A stretch of 64,000 nt of DNA from NCBI GenBank assembly GCA_950295325.1, contig OX485806.1:22382001-22446000 (forward strand), given 5' to 3'. The translations under genes and the position numbers were made by a program. The stretch is from Polytrichum commune. Taxonomy: Eukaryota; Streptophyta; Polytrichopsida; Polytrichales; Polytrichaceae. Shown here piece by piece: positions 46,801-55,622 of this stretch (the stretch's first letter is position 1; every line of letters begins with the position of its first letter). The notes beneath the pieces were generated by a model. That model worked only from the letters and a program-made list of their open reading frames with translations. It was not told the DNA's origin and did not search any database.

Positions 46801-49800
46801 ATGTGGTTCTCCATGATGGGAAGAGTAGTGCTCACTAAAAACGGTACTCAATTCCATTATTGTATTTGGTATGATGAATTACTCTATGTTGGCAAATTGG
46901 AAGGTTTTTTCGTTCTTCAAATCATGTTGGGGCCTCTCTGAAAGTCGACATCTTAGTGGTCAGTATGTTGGCTAGTCATACCTGTCGGATAACATGAGAA
47001 CAAGGTTAGTATGCTGATAAACATCTTATTGGGTGCAGGTAATCAGTCTTATGAAGGGTGTTTCTGACATAAAAGAGAGAGAGAAAGAGAAAGCCACTTT
47101 TGGTGATGGGACCCCTAAGGTTGACAGTTCAGGAAGAAAGACATCTTCTAATGCGGGAGCAGAAGATGCAGGGCCGGATGTGGATGGTAAGCTTGGGAAG
47201 GCGCCTTGGGAGGATGACACCACATGTCGAGTTTGTGGAGTAGATGAGGACTATGACAGTATACTTCTTTGTGACGGTTGTGATGCAGAGTATCACATAT
47301 ACTGTCTGGTTCCTCCACTTGAGAAAGTCCCTGCAGGTAACTGGTTTTGTCCAGCATGTGTGGCTGTTGAAGAGGGCTTTCCAGAAGCACCTGCCCTTGG
47401 GGAGGCTGAGGTAGGAGCTTTACAGGAAGAAATGGAGAAACCTGTTGCAGGCAGCATCCTTAGATTGGAATTTGAGGATGAGAAACCCTGTAACAATGGT
47501 GAAGAGAAGAATGTGGAGCCAGAGAAACCAAGGAGATTGCTAAGGTCTGGGACCAATACAAGAATGGATACTGAAGATGTTACTCTTCTTAAAGGGAAAT
47601 CTGAACCTGCTGCTGTGGAGAGCTCCATGCATGCATTTCTCAGCCGAATGGAAGAGAAGGAGTACTGGCAACTAACTCTAAGCGATGTAAGAATGATGGG
47701 ATTCTATGCTTTTGGATGTTTGCGTATAGCACTTCATTAGAGTTATTGTTCAATTTCCTTGGGTCCCTTAGTTTGTGGACAGCTTTGGTGGTGTTGCCCA
47801 GGCTGAAGTGTACTGCTTCTACAGAGCGATTTGTTGTCTGTACTGCTTGATGGGAACCACATTAAACTCTTCTTGAATTCCTTCTACAGAAGTGAGGTTT
47901 TCAGGTCTTTGAGTAGTGACTGCAGATTATTACTATTGTGTATAACAGTAGGATTTTGGCTTATTTTACTTATACCAAAGTGCATGTGGCTTTGGTGTGG
48001 GCATGGCCAATCTCTCAGAGGTTATTTCTACTGAAGTTCCTTTGCGATGAAGCCTTAAAGACTCCCCAAGTTCGTGCGCACTTGGAGAAAAGTGTGGATG
48101 TTGGCATGGAGTTGCATCAGCAGCTCCGTGATCTTATCGCTGAGCGCTTGAAGATAGTTGTGCCAATGAATGTCACCAACCATGGGAAACCTGTTGAAGA
48201 GAACAGGCAGAGGATGCAGGTAACTGGTTCACAGACAGGGCAGATTAGAGAAGGGAAGGAAGCAAATGGTGAAGCTGAAGGAGTTGCTGTGCCAACTCCA
48301 CATACGTTGGAAGATGCAGGAGCTTCAAAGGCCACTGCAATCTTATTAACAGAGTCAAATACAGATGCTGGGCCTGTATCTACTGGGGAGCATGTGCCAG
48401 GAAGTACAAATGAAGAAGTCCTTGAAGATGCAGGGAAAGTAGTGCATGATCTGGATCTTAATGTGGTAGCTTTGAGGGAACCTGAGACTGAAACATCATC
48501 ACTTCTAGAGCACAAACCTGTGATTGGCAGTCCTAGGGATTCTAACACTATGTTCTCAAGCCCGAAAGAGTGTGAGGAAACTGAAGCAAATAGATGTTCA
48601 GCTGAGAATCCTCAGGTGGTTGAGAATGAGACTCGACGTGTGAGTTCCCCGGTGAAAGACAGCCCTACTCTGCAGCACAGGGAGTCGGATAGTGATGTAT
48701 TGGTTCAACCAAGCCATCCTACCCAGGTTTCCCTCACAAGCATATCTGACAGAGATGTACTTGTTTCTGAGAGGACTTCTCTGCCGAATAAATCTTTGAA
48801 AAGAGGTCTTGAGACAGACTCTTCTACTCCCTGTACAAGTGGCAATGGTCTTGATAATGGAAAGAAGGCAAAGAGGGAGGAAGAGGGTTTGGTTACAAGT
48901 ACTGCTTCTGTGGTTAGTGAAACTGTAAGAAATGAATCTCCAAATATCTCACCAAGTGGCACAACCATAGAGACAAAACTGCCAGAAGACCCAGACTTGA
49001 AGGGATCAGAAAACACGGATTTGAAGGTACTAGAAGGTACAGCTGCGAAGGCACTAGAAGAAGAGAAAGCTCAGATTACTGCCTTGCAAAGTGCAAGGGA
49101 GTTGGATGAGAAAATCATGAAATTAGGATCCAAACTGTTTAATTCTTGTTTACGTAGAGAACACATGGGAACTGATCATCTTGGAAGAGAATATTGGGCA
49201 TTGACTGGGGCTGATCAGAGGCCTCGGTTGGTGGTTGCTGAAATTATTCCCGGTGAAAAGGAGGAGGCGTACAAAGGTAATCCTAGCAGTCAAGGTGTTG
49301 GACTTCGGGGCATTGGAGAGTTCAGTACTTTTCCCCCTGGAAATGATAGTCGAGGACCTGGCATTTCAGATGGTAAGGTTTCTTTCTTTGTTTCTTGTGT
49401 TGACAAATGTTTCAAAGGCTTGCACCTTACTTTGTTCCTGATCGAATTCAGTGATTTGAGTACTGGTCATTGGTCGCTATGGTATTCTTCAAATTTTCTT
49501 CAAAGCAGGGTAAAGTGTTGCTTGGGCTTATTGTACATTGTTTCTGTCATGGAAATGATGAATAATCTAGGTCTTTTGTATGGGAATTTTGGAATTGTCA
49601 ATTCTGAACGAGTTTGTGAAGATGCCTGTTTCAGTGTTTCTGGTAATTGGCATTAAGTGTCTGTTTATGTTTCTAACAATGACAATCAGTCCATGTGCTA
49701 TTCCATGGATCTCTTCAAATCTGTGAGTTTGTTTCTCTTGCATTCTTTCTGTTACTCACATGTCCTTGCCATACTGTTTCTACTGTGATGCTCTGTTTCC

Positions 49801-52800
49801 GTTCAGTTCTGTAGATTGGGATCACCTCATGTATATTTGTTTGTTTGTCTTTTTAGATGGGAAGCAAAATAGTGCATTGGAGTGGAAGGCAGTAGATGAA
49901 ATAATCAGGTGGTATTCGTACGAGGGTGAGAAATCCCTAGACGAGCTTGTTAAATGGCTCAGTCCCAGGTGTCTACAAGAAAGGGCACTTAGAGTCTCCA
50001 TCTACCATTGGCGAAGATCGGTTTATCCCAGGCATCTGGTGGACACACCTGAAGCCCTGAATCCAGTCAGTGCATCTCAACCGGATGCCCAAACTGCCAA
50101 TCAAATGAATAAGGATGACGAGGACTCTAGTGATCTTAGAGAAACTCCTTTGTTGAAGGAAGAAAAAGAGCGAAAGAAGGCCCATGCGTTTCCCACAATG
50201 AAGGCAACAAATTTGCTACAAAAAAGATATGTTGCAGTTACTGGTTCAGGCAGTGGGGACATGTCAGATTTGGCAGGGCTGGAAAACCAAAGAAAGATTG
50301 TCCAAAAGAATGATGATTTGAGGCGATGTGGGTGCCTTGAACCATTGTGGACATCTCGAAATCATTGCGACGTGTGTCATGAAACATACGAATCTGTGGC
50401 AGAGTTTCAAGTCCACTTAAATGACTGCCCCCCTGGAAGTAAGCCCACTGTAGAAAACCGTGACAAAGAGACACAACCCCAGCTTTCTTCTAAAGTCAGG
50501 AAATCGAGTCTTGAGAGCAGTAAGAGTACTGTAAAGGTGAAAAGGTTGGCATCAATTGACAAAGAACAAGACTTGAATCAACGGCCAGTGAAGTCTGGGA
50601 ATACAAGAAGTGAGAGGGCAAAGAGAAGTTTAAAGAGAGGAGGTTCACAACCCACAGTAGCTGATGATATTAATGTGGAGGCTGAGGAAACTGCAGAGCT
50701 TCTGTCAACGTATGCTGAGAGTCTTCAAGCCAAGAAAACTCCACCTCCTGAAGTGAAGGAGGAAGTTGAGCACACTCCATCAAATGGTATCATGAAGGAA
50801 CTAGAGCAGCTTATTGAGCCCTCCTCAGAAACATGTTGTGAGCAACCACGAGAGCAAGCAACTGAAGAGCCTATACAAGAATCTAGAGAGGAGAACGCTC
50901 CTTTTGCTGCCACAGCTTTTACTGCAGACGATTGGGGTACTAATTCCTGGCCCGAGAAGTTTGATGTGAGGAGGGGAAAACAGCTCACAAGTGGTAATCA
51001 GTTGGAGGGCTCACAAGACCTGAATGATAACCACATGGAGTGCATGGGCGAGCCACAGGGTGATGAAGACAATAGAAGTCAATGGGTGAATGATTTGAAC
51101 ACGGAGCGGGGATATAGAGAAGATGTATCATCCTCGTTTGAATATGAAGGCCCAGCTCCAGTGATGTTTTCGACCCCTGATTCTACTAGAGAGAGGATAA
51201 GTCAAATTGGGTTCTCAGAGCAGGGACCAACATTCAACCTCAACCTCCATAATTCCCCTGCCTTTGATCCCTCTCTTATTATCTCCACTTCTCCAGATTA
51301 CCCATGCATGGAGGGCTTTCCTTCTCTGGAGCATTCCAACCCAACAGCTTTACAATTTCAGCAACTTATGCCCCCTCAGCCGAATGGAAACCACATATCT
51401 GCCCCTCACACCAATTTTCTGTTGTCTTTGAATGATGCAAGCTCGAGGCCTGTGTCTTACAACCAATATCCCTCCTCTTTAGATAATTCACATTCGGCAA
51501 TGAACTATCAGCAATTTCTTCCTCCCCATGAATCTTTGAGTTCCACACCCCCAGTGTATACTAACTTCCTGCCTGCTCCGGAAGCTGTGAATTCTACACC
51601 TGCATCCTTCACTAATTTTTTCCAGTCTCTTGAGAGTGCAAACGCACATCCTTCACTGTACACCCAATATCCCGGCTCTCTAGAAAGTACCAATCTAAGT
51701 ACAATCTCTAATCTACCATCCTCATCCTACCCCAATTTGAATACAAATTATAACCGAACCGGCTCAGCCTATGCTAGTCTAGACTCAAGTGCGACCACCC
51801 CTACTACACATTACAGTAACCTCAATGGCAATTCTACCCCTTCCCTGTATTCCAATTTGAATATCAATACAAATCCTCCTTCCTCATCTTATCCTCACTT
51901 TGCTTTGAACAACTCATTTGCAGAGCCAGAACCCAAACGATTGGACTTGGGAAGATTCACCTCAAATTCGTGGTTTGATGCACAAAGCACGGTTGAACCA
52001 CCTACAACTGTAGAACGGCCGGCCATTATCCCTACTAAGCCTACTGCACGACGAACCTCCACTTGGGATTACCTTACTAACATTCCGCTACCTCCAAATC
52101 AGGCCAGTGAGAGATTTAACCAGAAGCATAATGTGGAGGCCCCTGGAGGCCACCCAGTAGCACCTGCACCTCCAATTGAAGTTGGGTCACTCCCTTTTGA
52201 TCTGATGTTTGAGAAGCCGCATCGAGAAGATCTAAATGTCACTACTGCTCCCGAGGACATCAATACTTTAACATTAGATTTGATGTTTGGAAAGCAACAA
52301 GTTGAAGGTCCCACCCCTGGTCACCAATCACTGAATGCGACCCAATCTATGGAAGCAGCCTCTCTTACATTAGACCTGATGTTTTTGAGACAAGAACAAG
52401 AGCGTCAGGTTTTTGAAGATTGTCAAGCTATACAGAATGCTCCAGGAGAAGCCATTCCTTTGTCTATAGACCTAATGTCGGTTCCTGAAGAACAGATGGA
52501 AGTTGCTCAGGATGATCCCATTGAGGCTGCCGCCACCCAAGAATTCGTTGGTGATGAGGTTGACTCTGTTGAAGCTGCCACGGAAACAGGTTGTCATGGT
52601 GCCCAGGCGGATTGTGTTAAAGCTGCCATAGAGGTGCAATTTGACATTGGTGAGGAGGATGATCCTACAGAAGCTGCTGCCACTGAAACATGTTTTGACA
52701 GTGTACAGGTTGAGGATGCTACAGAAGCTGTTGCTACTGAAACATGTTTGGACGTTGTCGACGTTAACCCTACAGATGTTGGCACCGAAATTTGTATAGA

Positions 52801-54082
52801 AAGTGCAGGGGTTGATACCATTGTCCAATCTGCCTCGGACACGTGTTTAGACGATGTTCAGAAACCACGAGTGGACAAAAGAGAAACAAAGGCAGTAGAT
52901 CGCACCTCTCAACAGGTGACTCCTCCTGCTGTTGGGAATGCTGTTGGATCAGGTGGTAAGAAACCGGTAAAGAGGTTTCCCGTGGTAGATGCATCAGTGC
53001 GCCCTTTGGTGGGGGAACAGAGACACTTGCTGAAAGGACTCCAAATGTGTTTGTTAGACATGGAAGCCGCCACTACACCTGACGTGCTGGAGAATTCGAG
53101 AGCCTTGCCAGTGCGGCGTCGTGCATGGCGGGCTTTTGTCAAGTCAGCAACATGCATCTATGATGTAAGTACTAGTTCCGATTCTCTTTCTAGAATCCTA
53201 TCATGGTGGTTTTGGTGATTTGTCAGTCTAATATCTTTATGTCATTCTTTAACTAAATGGGGCTTTTTGTCAGGAGTTTGTCCCCTATGTTTTTCCATTG
53301 GTTTGCCATTTCCCATTGTGTAAAATATTAATAATTCGTTTGCACTTGTGGTGCATCCTTGGAGGTAGTGTTTAAAAAATTTGAGTGGAGAGGAACCTAT
53401 TTCAGTTCATTCAGGGCAAACTCAATTGAGCACCTCTTGGTATGCCAAAATGAGTTTGACCCGCGATGAAGTGATATAGAATGTTCTTTGTACCAAACCT
53501 CCACACTCCCACCTCCAAGCATGCACTGACAAATCACCAAACATGGAAGGTCTTGTATGCAAAAGAGACAACTCCCAACCAAAAGTCATGTTGGCTTAGA
53601 GGATAATTGTAATGTGTTTTGGACATTCATATTTTATGATGGGGAACGAAGGTCCTGTGATGGGGAATGAAGAGATGACCTATTTTCTTTACATTGTTTA
53701 GTTCTTACATTAATATTCTGAAGCTATGAATGCGTGCAAATTATGCTATACGTGCGTGCCTGACATCCAGCTTGAGTTATATACTAAGACTGCTGGTGAC
53801 TGCAAACTGCAGTTGACAAAGGCGACAATCCTTCTGGAGCACATGGTGAAGGCAGAATACCTGAAGCCAAACTGGGGTTACTGGTCATCTCTCTCCGCAG
53901 CCGCACGCTCCTCGTCCCTGTCTTGTTTAGCTTTGAGACTCTTTGCACTGGACTATGCAATTACTTACGAGCGGGTTAAAACCCCAGGTGAAGGGAAGGA
54001 GGTTGCAAATCCAAGTAAGAGTGTGAAGAGCAAGAAGAAGAAAGCTTTAGAGATGCCACCTCCCAAGAAAAAGAAGAAGTGA
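37383..54082 (+). CDS. MBD9: MBD9-like chromatin regulator (PHD-MBD-FYRN-DDT-bromodomain-PHD-WHIM), spliced
   Basis: Modelled exons: 37383-37883, 38370-38475, 38821-39481, 39892-40675, 41133-42474, 42752-43050, 43446-44360, 45117-45458, 45799-46113, 46557-46655, 47039-47686, 48019-49372, 49857-53164, 53813-54082. All junction phases agree and give about 3,647 residues. Approximate domains: PHD1 249-294, MBD 604-650, FYRN 695-752, two VIDL(T/S) modules 813-905, DDT 1216-1270, bromodomain-like 1685-1788, PHD2 1850-1895, WHIM segments 2004-2510, Cys/His cluster 2613-2645, low-complexity repeats 2910-3460, C-terminal helical block 3540-3620. The order is that of MBD9; the M in WHIM stands for MBD9. 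Arabidopsis MBD9 is about 2,180 residues, so this one is far longer. Expected role: nuclear reader and scaffold with ISWI/SWR1-type remodellers affecting H2A.Z and flowering or development genes (known for Arabidopsis, inferred here). First two exons and the start are least certain. Confidence 0.88.
38370..38475 (+). CDS. MBD9: MBD9-like gene, short exon before PHD1
   Basis: It lies between acceptor TCACTCAG and donor GAAG/GTATAT. It encodes LQLPMRQLARKGGMSKAEAA and then SSIADAVKEG, a basic-to-mixed segment. It joins 38821 in phase 1 to read VKEGILKKER. Confidence 0.6.
38821..39481 (+). CDS. MBD9: MBD9-like gene, exon with PHD finger 1
   Basis: The C4HC3 ligands are all visible: CQCC, then FCDKC, GFHVEC and WHCGPC, at about 38958-39095. 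The exon begins after TTGCACAG and ends AA/GTAATT at 39481. PHD fingers of this class read histone H3 tails. The rest of the exon is charged and probably disordered, with a His/Val-rich tail (IVHLHVHDTVTS). Confidence 0.85.
39892..40675 (+). CDS. MBD9: MBD9-like gene, exon with methyl-CpG-binding domain
   Basis: The MBD-like segment is GEGWEVVLRRR, then GAQEKFYLSP and LDVGRYLGL, at about 40441-40565. It is preceded by a Pro/Ser/Thr-rich region that opens TYLYPGYVPIQPRP. The usual conserved W, the basic strand and the RYLG-type end are present. Whether it binds methylated CpG is uncertain, as plant MBD9-class domains differ from the mammalian ones. The donor is GCG/GTCTGA at 40675. Reading on without splicing meets a stop within two codons. 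Confidence 0.85.
40780..40991. mobile_element. CACTAAAT-type MITE, copy B, inside an MBD9-like intron
   Basis: TA at 40778-40779 and 40992-40993. The ends are CACTAAATATGATACTTAG and, reversed, CACTAAATATGATATTTAG. The 212-bp interior matches the copy at 24191 in inverted orientation. It lies in intron 40676-41132 between the MBD and FYRN exons and makes up nearly half of that intron. Confidence 0.8.
41133..42474 (+). CDS. MBD9: MBD9-like gene, FYRN exon with duplicated VIDL module
   Basis: It starts after CTCTTGCAG with NLPMFCGDIMIEKLGVVDCR. The FYRN core is VWPVGFRSSWHDTETGSY, ending DSGPVFRVTRK (to about 41335). Downstream, AVIDLTES with RDIMDERYSFLDV (41518-41612) and NVIDLSDEED with RDILDAKYSFLDV (41696-41790) form a tandem duplication. 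The C-terminal part is helical and ends in a basic cluster (WRKRKRKHQE) that looks like a nuclear signal. The exon probably ends at a GC donor (ACAG/GCAGGA), because the only nearby GT would put the next exon out of frame. Confidence 0.83.
42752..44360 (+). CDS. MBD9: MBD9-like gene, two exons carrying the DDT domain
   Basis: Exon 42752-43050 has a Pro/Ala-rich linker, then LPVLKRLPPDLVGDLLQ. After the intron 43051-43445, exon 43446-44360 continues VWEFLCRFSELLGQESQLSL. The junction lies inside the DDT domain and is in phase. DDT domains occur in ISWI-partner proteins and bind ISWI ATPases. The second exon also holds a conserved LLKFLMSDLKFRV segment and WPELAHRYLVALLDVKKQGD, typical of the region between DDT and bromodomain in MBD9. 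Confidence 0.85.
45117..46655 (+). CDS. MBD9: MBD9-like gene, three exons with the bromodomain-like region
   Basis: Exons 45117-45458, 45799-46113 and 46557-46655, all phase 0. The first has PKWVEALEPVRRMPTNLGTK and PPEWAKATLDWSLSKGI. The second has CRIVLREVAKADTKQVFCNL and RPLDFRTVDARLAAGAYGG, a bromodomain-like ZA loop in which PLDF(R)T replaces the usual PxD(F/Y) motif. The third has IWKNVEGAHKPGS and the last helix. I cannot point to a clear acetyl-lysine-binding Asn, so binding activity is uncertain. Confidence 0.82.
47039..47686 (+). CDS. MBD9: MBD9-like gene, exon with canonical PHD finger 2
   Basis: A complete C4HC3 finger: TCRVCG, LLCDGCDAEYH, IYC and WFCPACV, at about 47225-47365. 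The acidic DEDYDSILL segment before the second Cys pair resembles PHD fingers that bind unmodified H3K4. The exon ends EEKEYWQLTLSD, the start of the WHIM1 motif, with donor GAT/GTAAGA. Confidence 0.9.
48019..49372 (+). CDS. MBD9: MBD9-like gene, WHIM exon
   Basis: It starts after TCTCTCAG with RLFLLKFLCDEALKTPQV, the second half of the WHIM1 motif. A long Ser/Glu-rich disordered stretch follows, including VHDLDLNVVAL, an LxLxL-like phrase. It ends with a coiled-coil-like helix (ELDEKIMKLGSKLF) and MGTDHLGREYWALTG, the WHIM2 signature. WHIM modules contact ISWI and linker DNA in remodelling complexes. Confidence 0.87.
49857..53164 (+). CDS. MBD9: MBD9-like gene, giant 3.3-kb exon with repeat-rich tail
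   Basis: It begins with WHIM3-type sequence (ALEWKAVDEIIRWY, then LVKWLSPRCLQERALRVS). CGCLEPLW, CDVCHETYESVAEF and HLNDC at about 50328-50430 form a C2H2-like cluster also known from MBD9. Then come a Glu-rich segment, a Tyr/Asn/Ser/Pro-rich stretch with repeats such as VYTNFLP and SFTNFFQSLES (51230-51920), four DLM(F/S) repeats (52187-52480) and Thr-Glu-Thr-Cys repeats (52550-52860). It ends in the conserved RRRAWRAFVKSATCIYD. The repeat part is what makes this protein so long. Phase fits both neighbouring exons. Confidence 0.87.
53813..54082 (+). CDS. MBD9: MBD9-like gene, last exon
   Basis: It starts after AACTGCAG with LTKATILLEHMVKAEYL and WGYWSSLSAAA, the conserved C-terminal helices of MBD9. 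It ends in Lys-rich clusters (SVKSKKKKAL, PPPKKKKK), good candidates for nuclear localisation signals. Stop TGA at 54080-54082. No AATAAA is obvious soon after the stop. Confidence 0.9.
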   Translation: MTKATILLEHMVKAEYLKPNWGYWSSLSAAARSSSLSCLALRLFALDYAITYERVKTPGEGKEVANPSKSVKSKKKKALEMPPPKKKKK

Positions 54083-54403
54083 ATGGAGAGCGACTGACCT
54101 GGAATTAGGGATGGTTTATGGATGTCCGTGCTGCCTGTCTTGTTCATAGTCAGTATCCAGCATTGCGGATTCTGTACAAGGTACTTGAGAATTCACCATC
54201 AGCTGGTCTGTATTCTAGCCACCGATTATTTGTCAGTCCGTAGAGTTGTAGTTATACCATCAGATAGTGAGTTGATCCGTTTTGATCTGGCTGAGTCTGC
54301 TTGGGCTGGCCCGTCCTCGTGTAAATCATTTTGTTCATATTAAACTTATCTGGGCGAGAAATTTCGGTTATTCAGATCTCTTCTCATTTTTTCCATGAAT
54401 GAG
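54083..54403 (+). other. MBD9-like 3' UTR and downstream flank
   Basis: Sequence after the stop codon. From about 54210 to 54403 it is duplicated at about 55440-55622. The true transcript end cannot be seen. Confidence 0.45.
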
Positions 54404-54414
54404 TTCTTTGCCTT

Positions 54415-54600
54415 AATTTCATGGACCCTAGGATCCTCCTAATTGTGTTTACTATCGAGTGTGGAGTAGTCATTAAATTATAGAAATGTAGTCCAATCTC
54501 TTTCAAACATGTGTTCTTTATGGTGTTTGTTCTTTGATCCTCACCAAACAACATAACATTCAAATATAGGTGTCCGATTGAGAAAAGTAGCCAAATAATA
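54415..54600 (+). repeat. dispersed repeat, copy 2 (second part)
   Basis: It begins near CCTCCTAATTGTGTTTACTA and continues to AAACATGTG and CATTCAAATATAGGTGTC. This matches the second part of the repeat at 34935-35290. The first block also occurs at the window's right end (63960-64000). Confidence 0.55.
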
Positions 54601-55439
54601 CCTGCATATCTTAAGTATGATTTCAAGATGCAATTTGAGCACATAAGCATAAATTGAGGTGGTGGACATTTTCATAATTGATTATGGAAACCTGTTGGGC
54701 AAGATGTTGGCATTTTGGTTTCAGGTGGTCTACCTTCTGACAGGTGGTTGAACAAAATAGTCTATCCTCTTGCCTGCCACTCCTGTTCCAGCCCTGTTTG
54801 GTTTGAGCACCCCTGCTCAGATTTCATCAATCAACACTGTTTGGGCTGAGGGGAGGAAAATGTGCATTTGCGTATTTGGTATTTTTTACTTCACTTGGTG
54901 TTTTCAGGCTTTAGGGTATCTCTAGAAGTCATCCTATAGATGTTCTGACTCACATATATTTCCTAAAACTTGGATTGTCCACCTCTCACTAGAGTCGTGA
55001 TACAAGATAAGATTGGGATAATCCTAATACAGATTGCTCTTCAATGTACAGATTGTGAAGGAAATTGAGGCTGTGTTCGCTTACTTCAAATTTATCCTCG
55101 TTGATCTGAAATGTGATCAACATTGTCTGCCGTCATCAACCATGAATTCTGCTCTTTTTCTGTATCTTTGCGCGTGTAATTGTATGGAATCATTGTCTCG
55201 TCAGGTTGAAGGCATTATTTTGATTTTAATGACGGAAGTGTAGAGAAACCACTATGCAGTTGATTTGTGCAACTGAAGACCTCGCATTAAATGCTGTTGT
55301 TGGCACTCATAAAAATTGGGGGTTTTCTCAGTTATATAGTGCAGCACAGCAGTGCATTGTTGACATAGAAACAGAAGATTGACTCAATTGTAACTCTCAA
55401 GTGACTCAATTCATATCGTTGGGGAGTAATTAAAGCAAG

Positions 55440-55622
55440 CTGCATGTGGTTCTGCGATTTGTTGTCCAGTCCATACAGTTGTTGTACCATCAGAAGTGAG
55501 TTGATCCGTTTTGATCTGGCTCTGGTTGGGCGGCCAGCCCTTGTGTAAATCATTATTTTCATACCAAACACATCTGGTTGAGAAGCATCGGTTATTCAGG
55601 TCTCTTCTCAAATTTTCTATGG
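55440..55622 (+). repeat. duplicate of the MBD9-like 3' flank
   Basis: The phrases TGAGTTGATCCGTTTTGATC, TTGTGTAAATCATT and CGGTTATTCAGGTCTCTTCT occur here and, in the same order and strand, at 54268-54390. By eye the two segments are clearly homologous but carry many substitutions and small indels. Confidence 0.7.

Noticed and set aside
47938-48018. Continuous frame running into the WHIM exon from upstream
   Set aside because: This is intron read-through; the TCTCTCAG acceptor at 48018 restores the WHIM1 motif in phase with the PHD2 exon.
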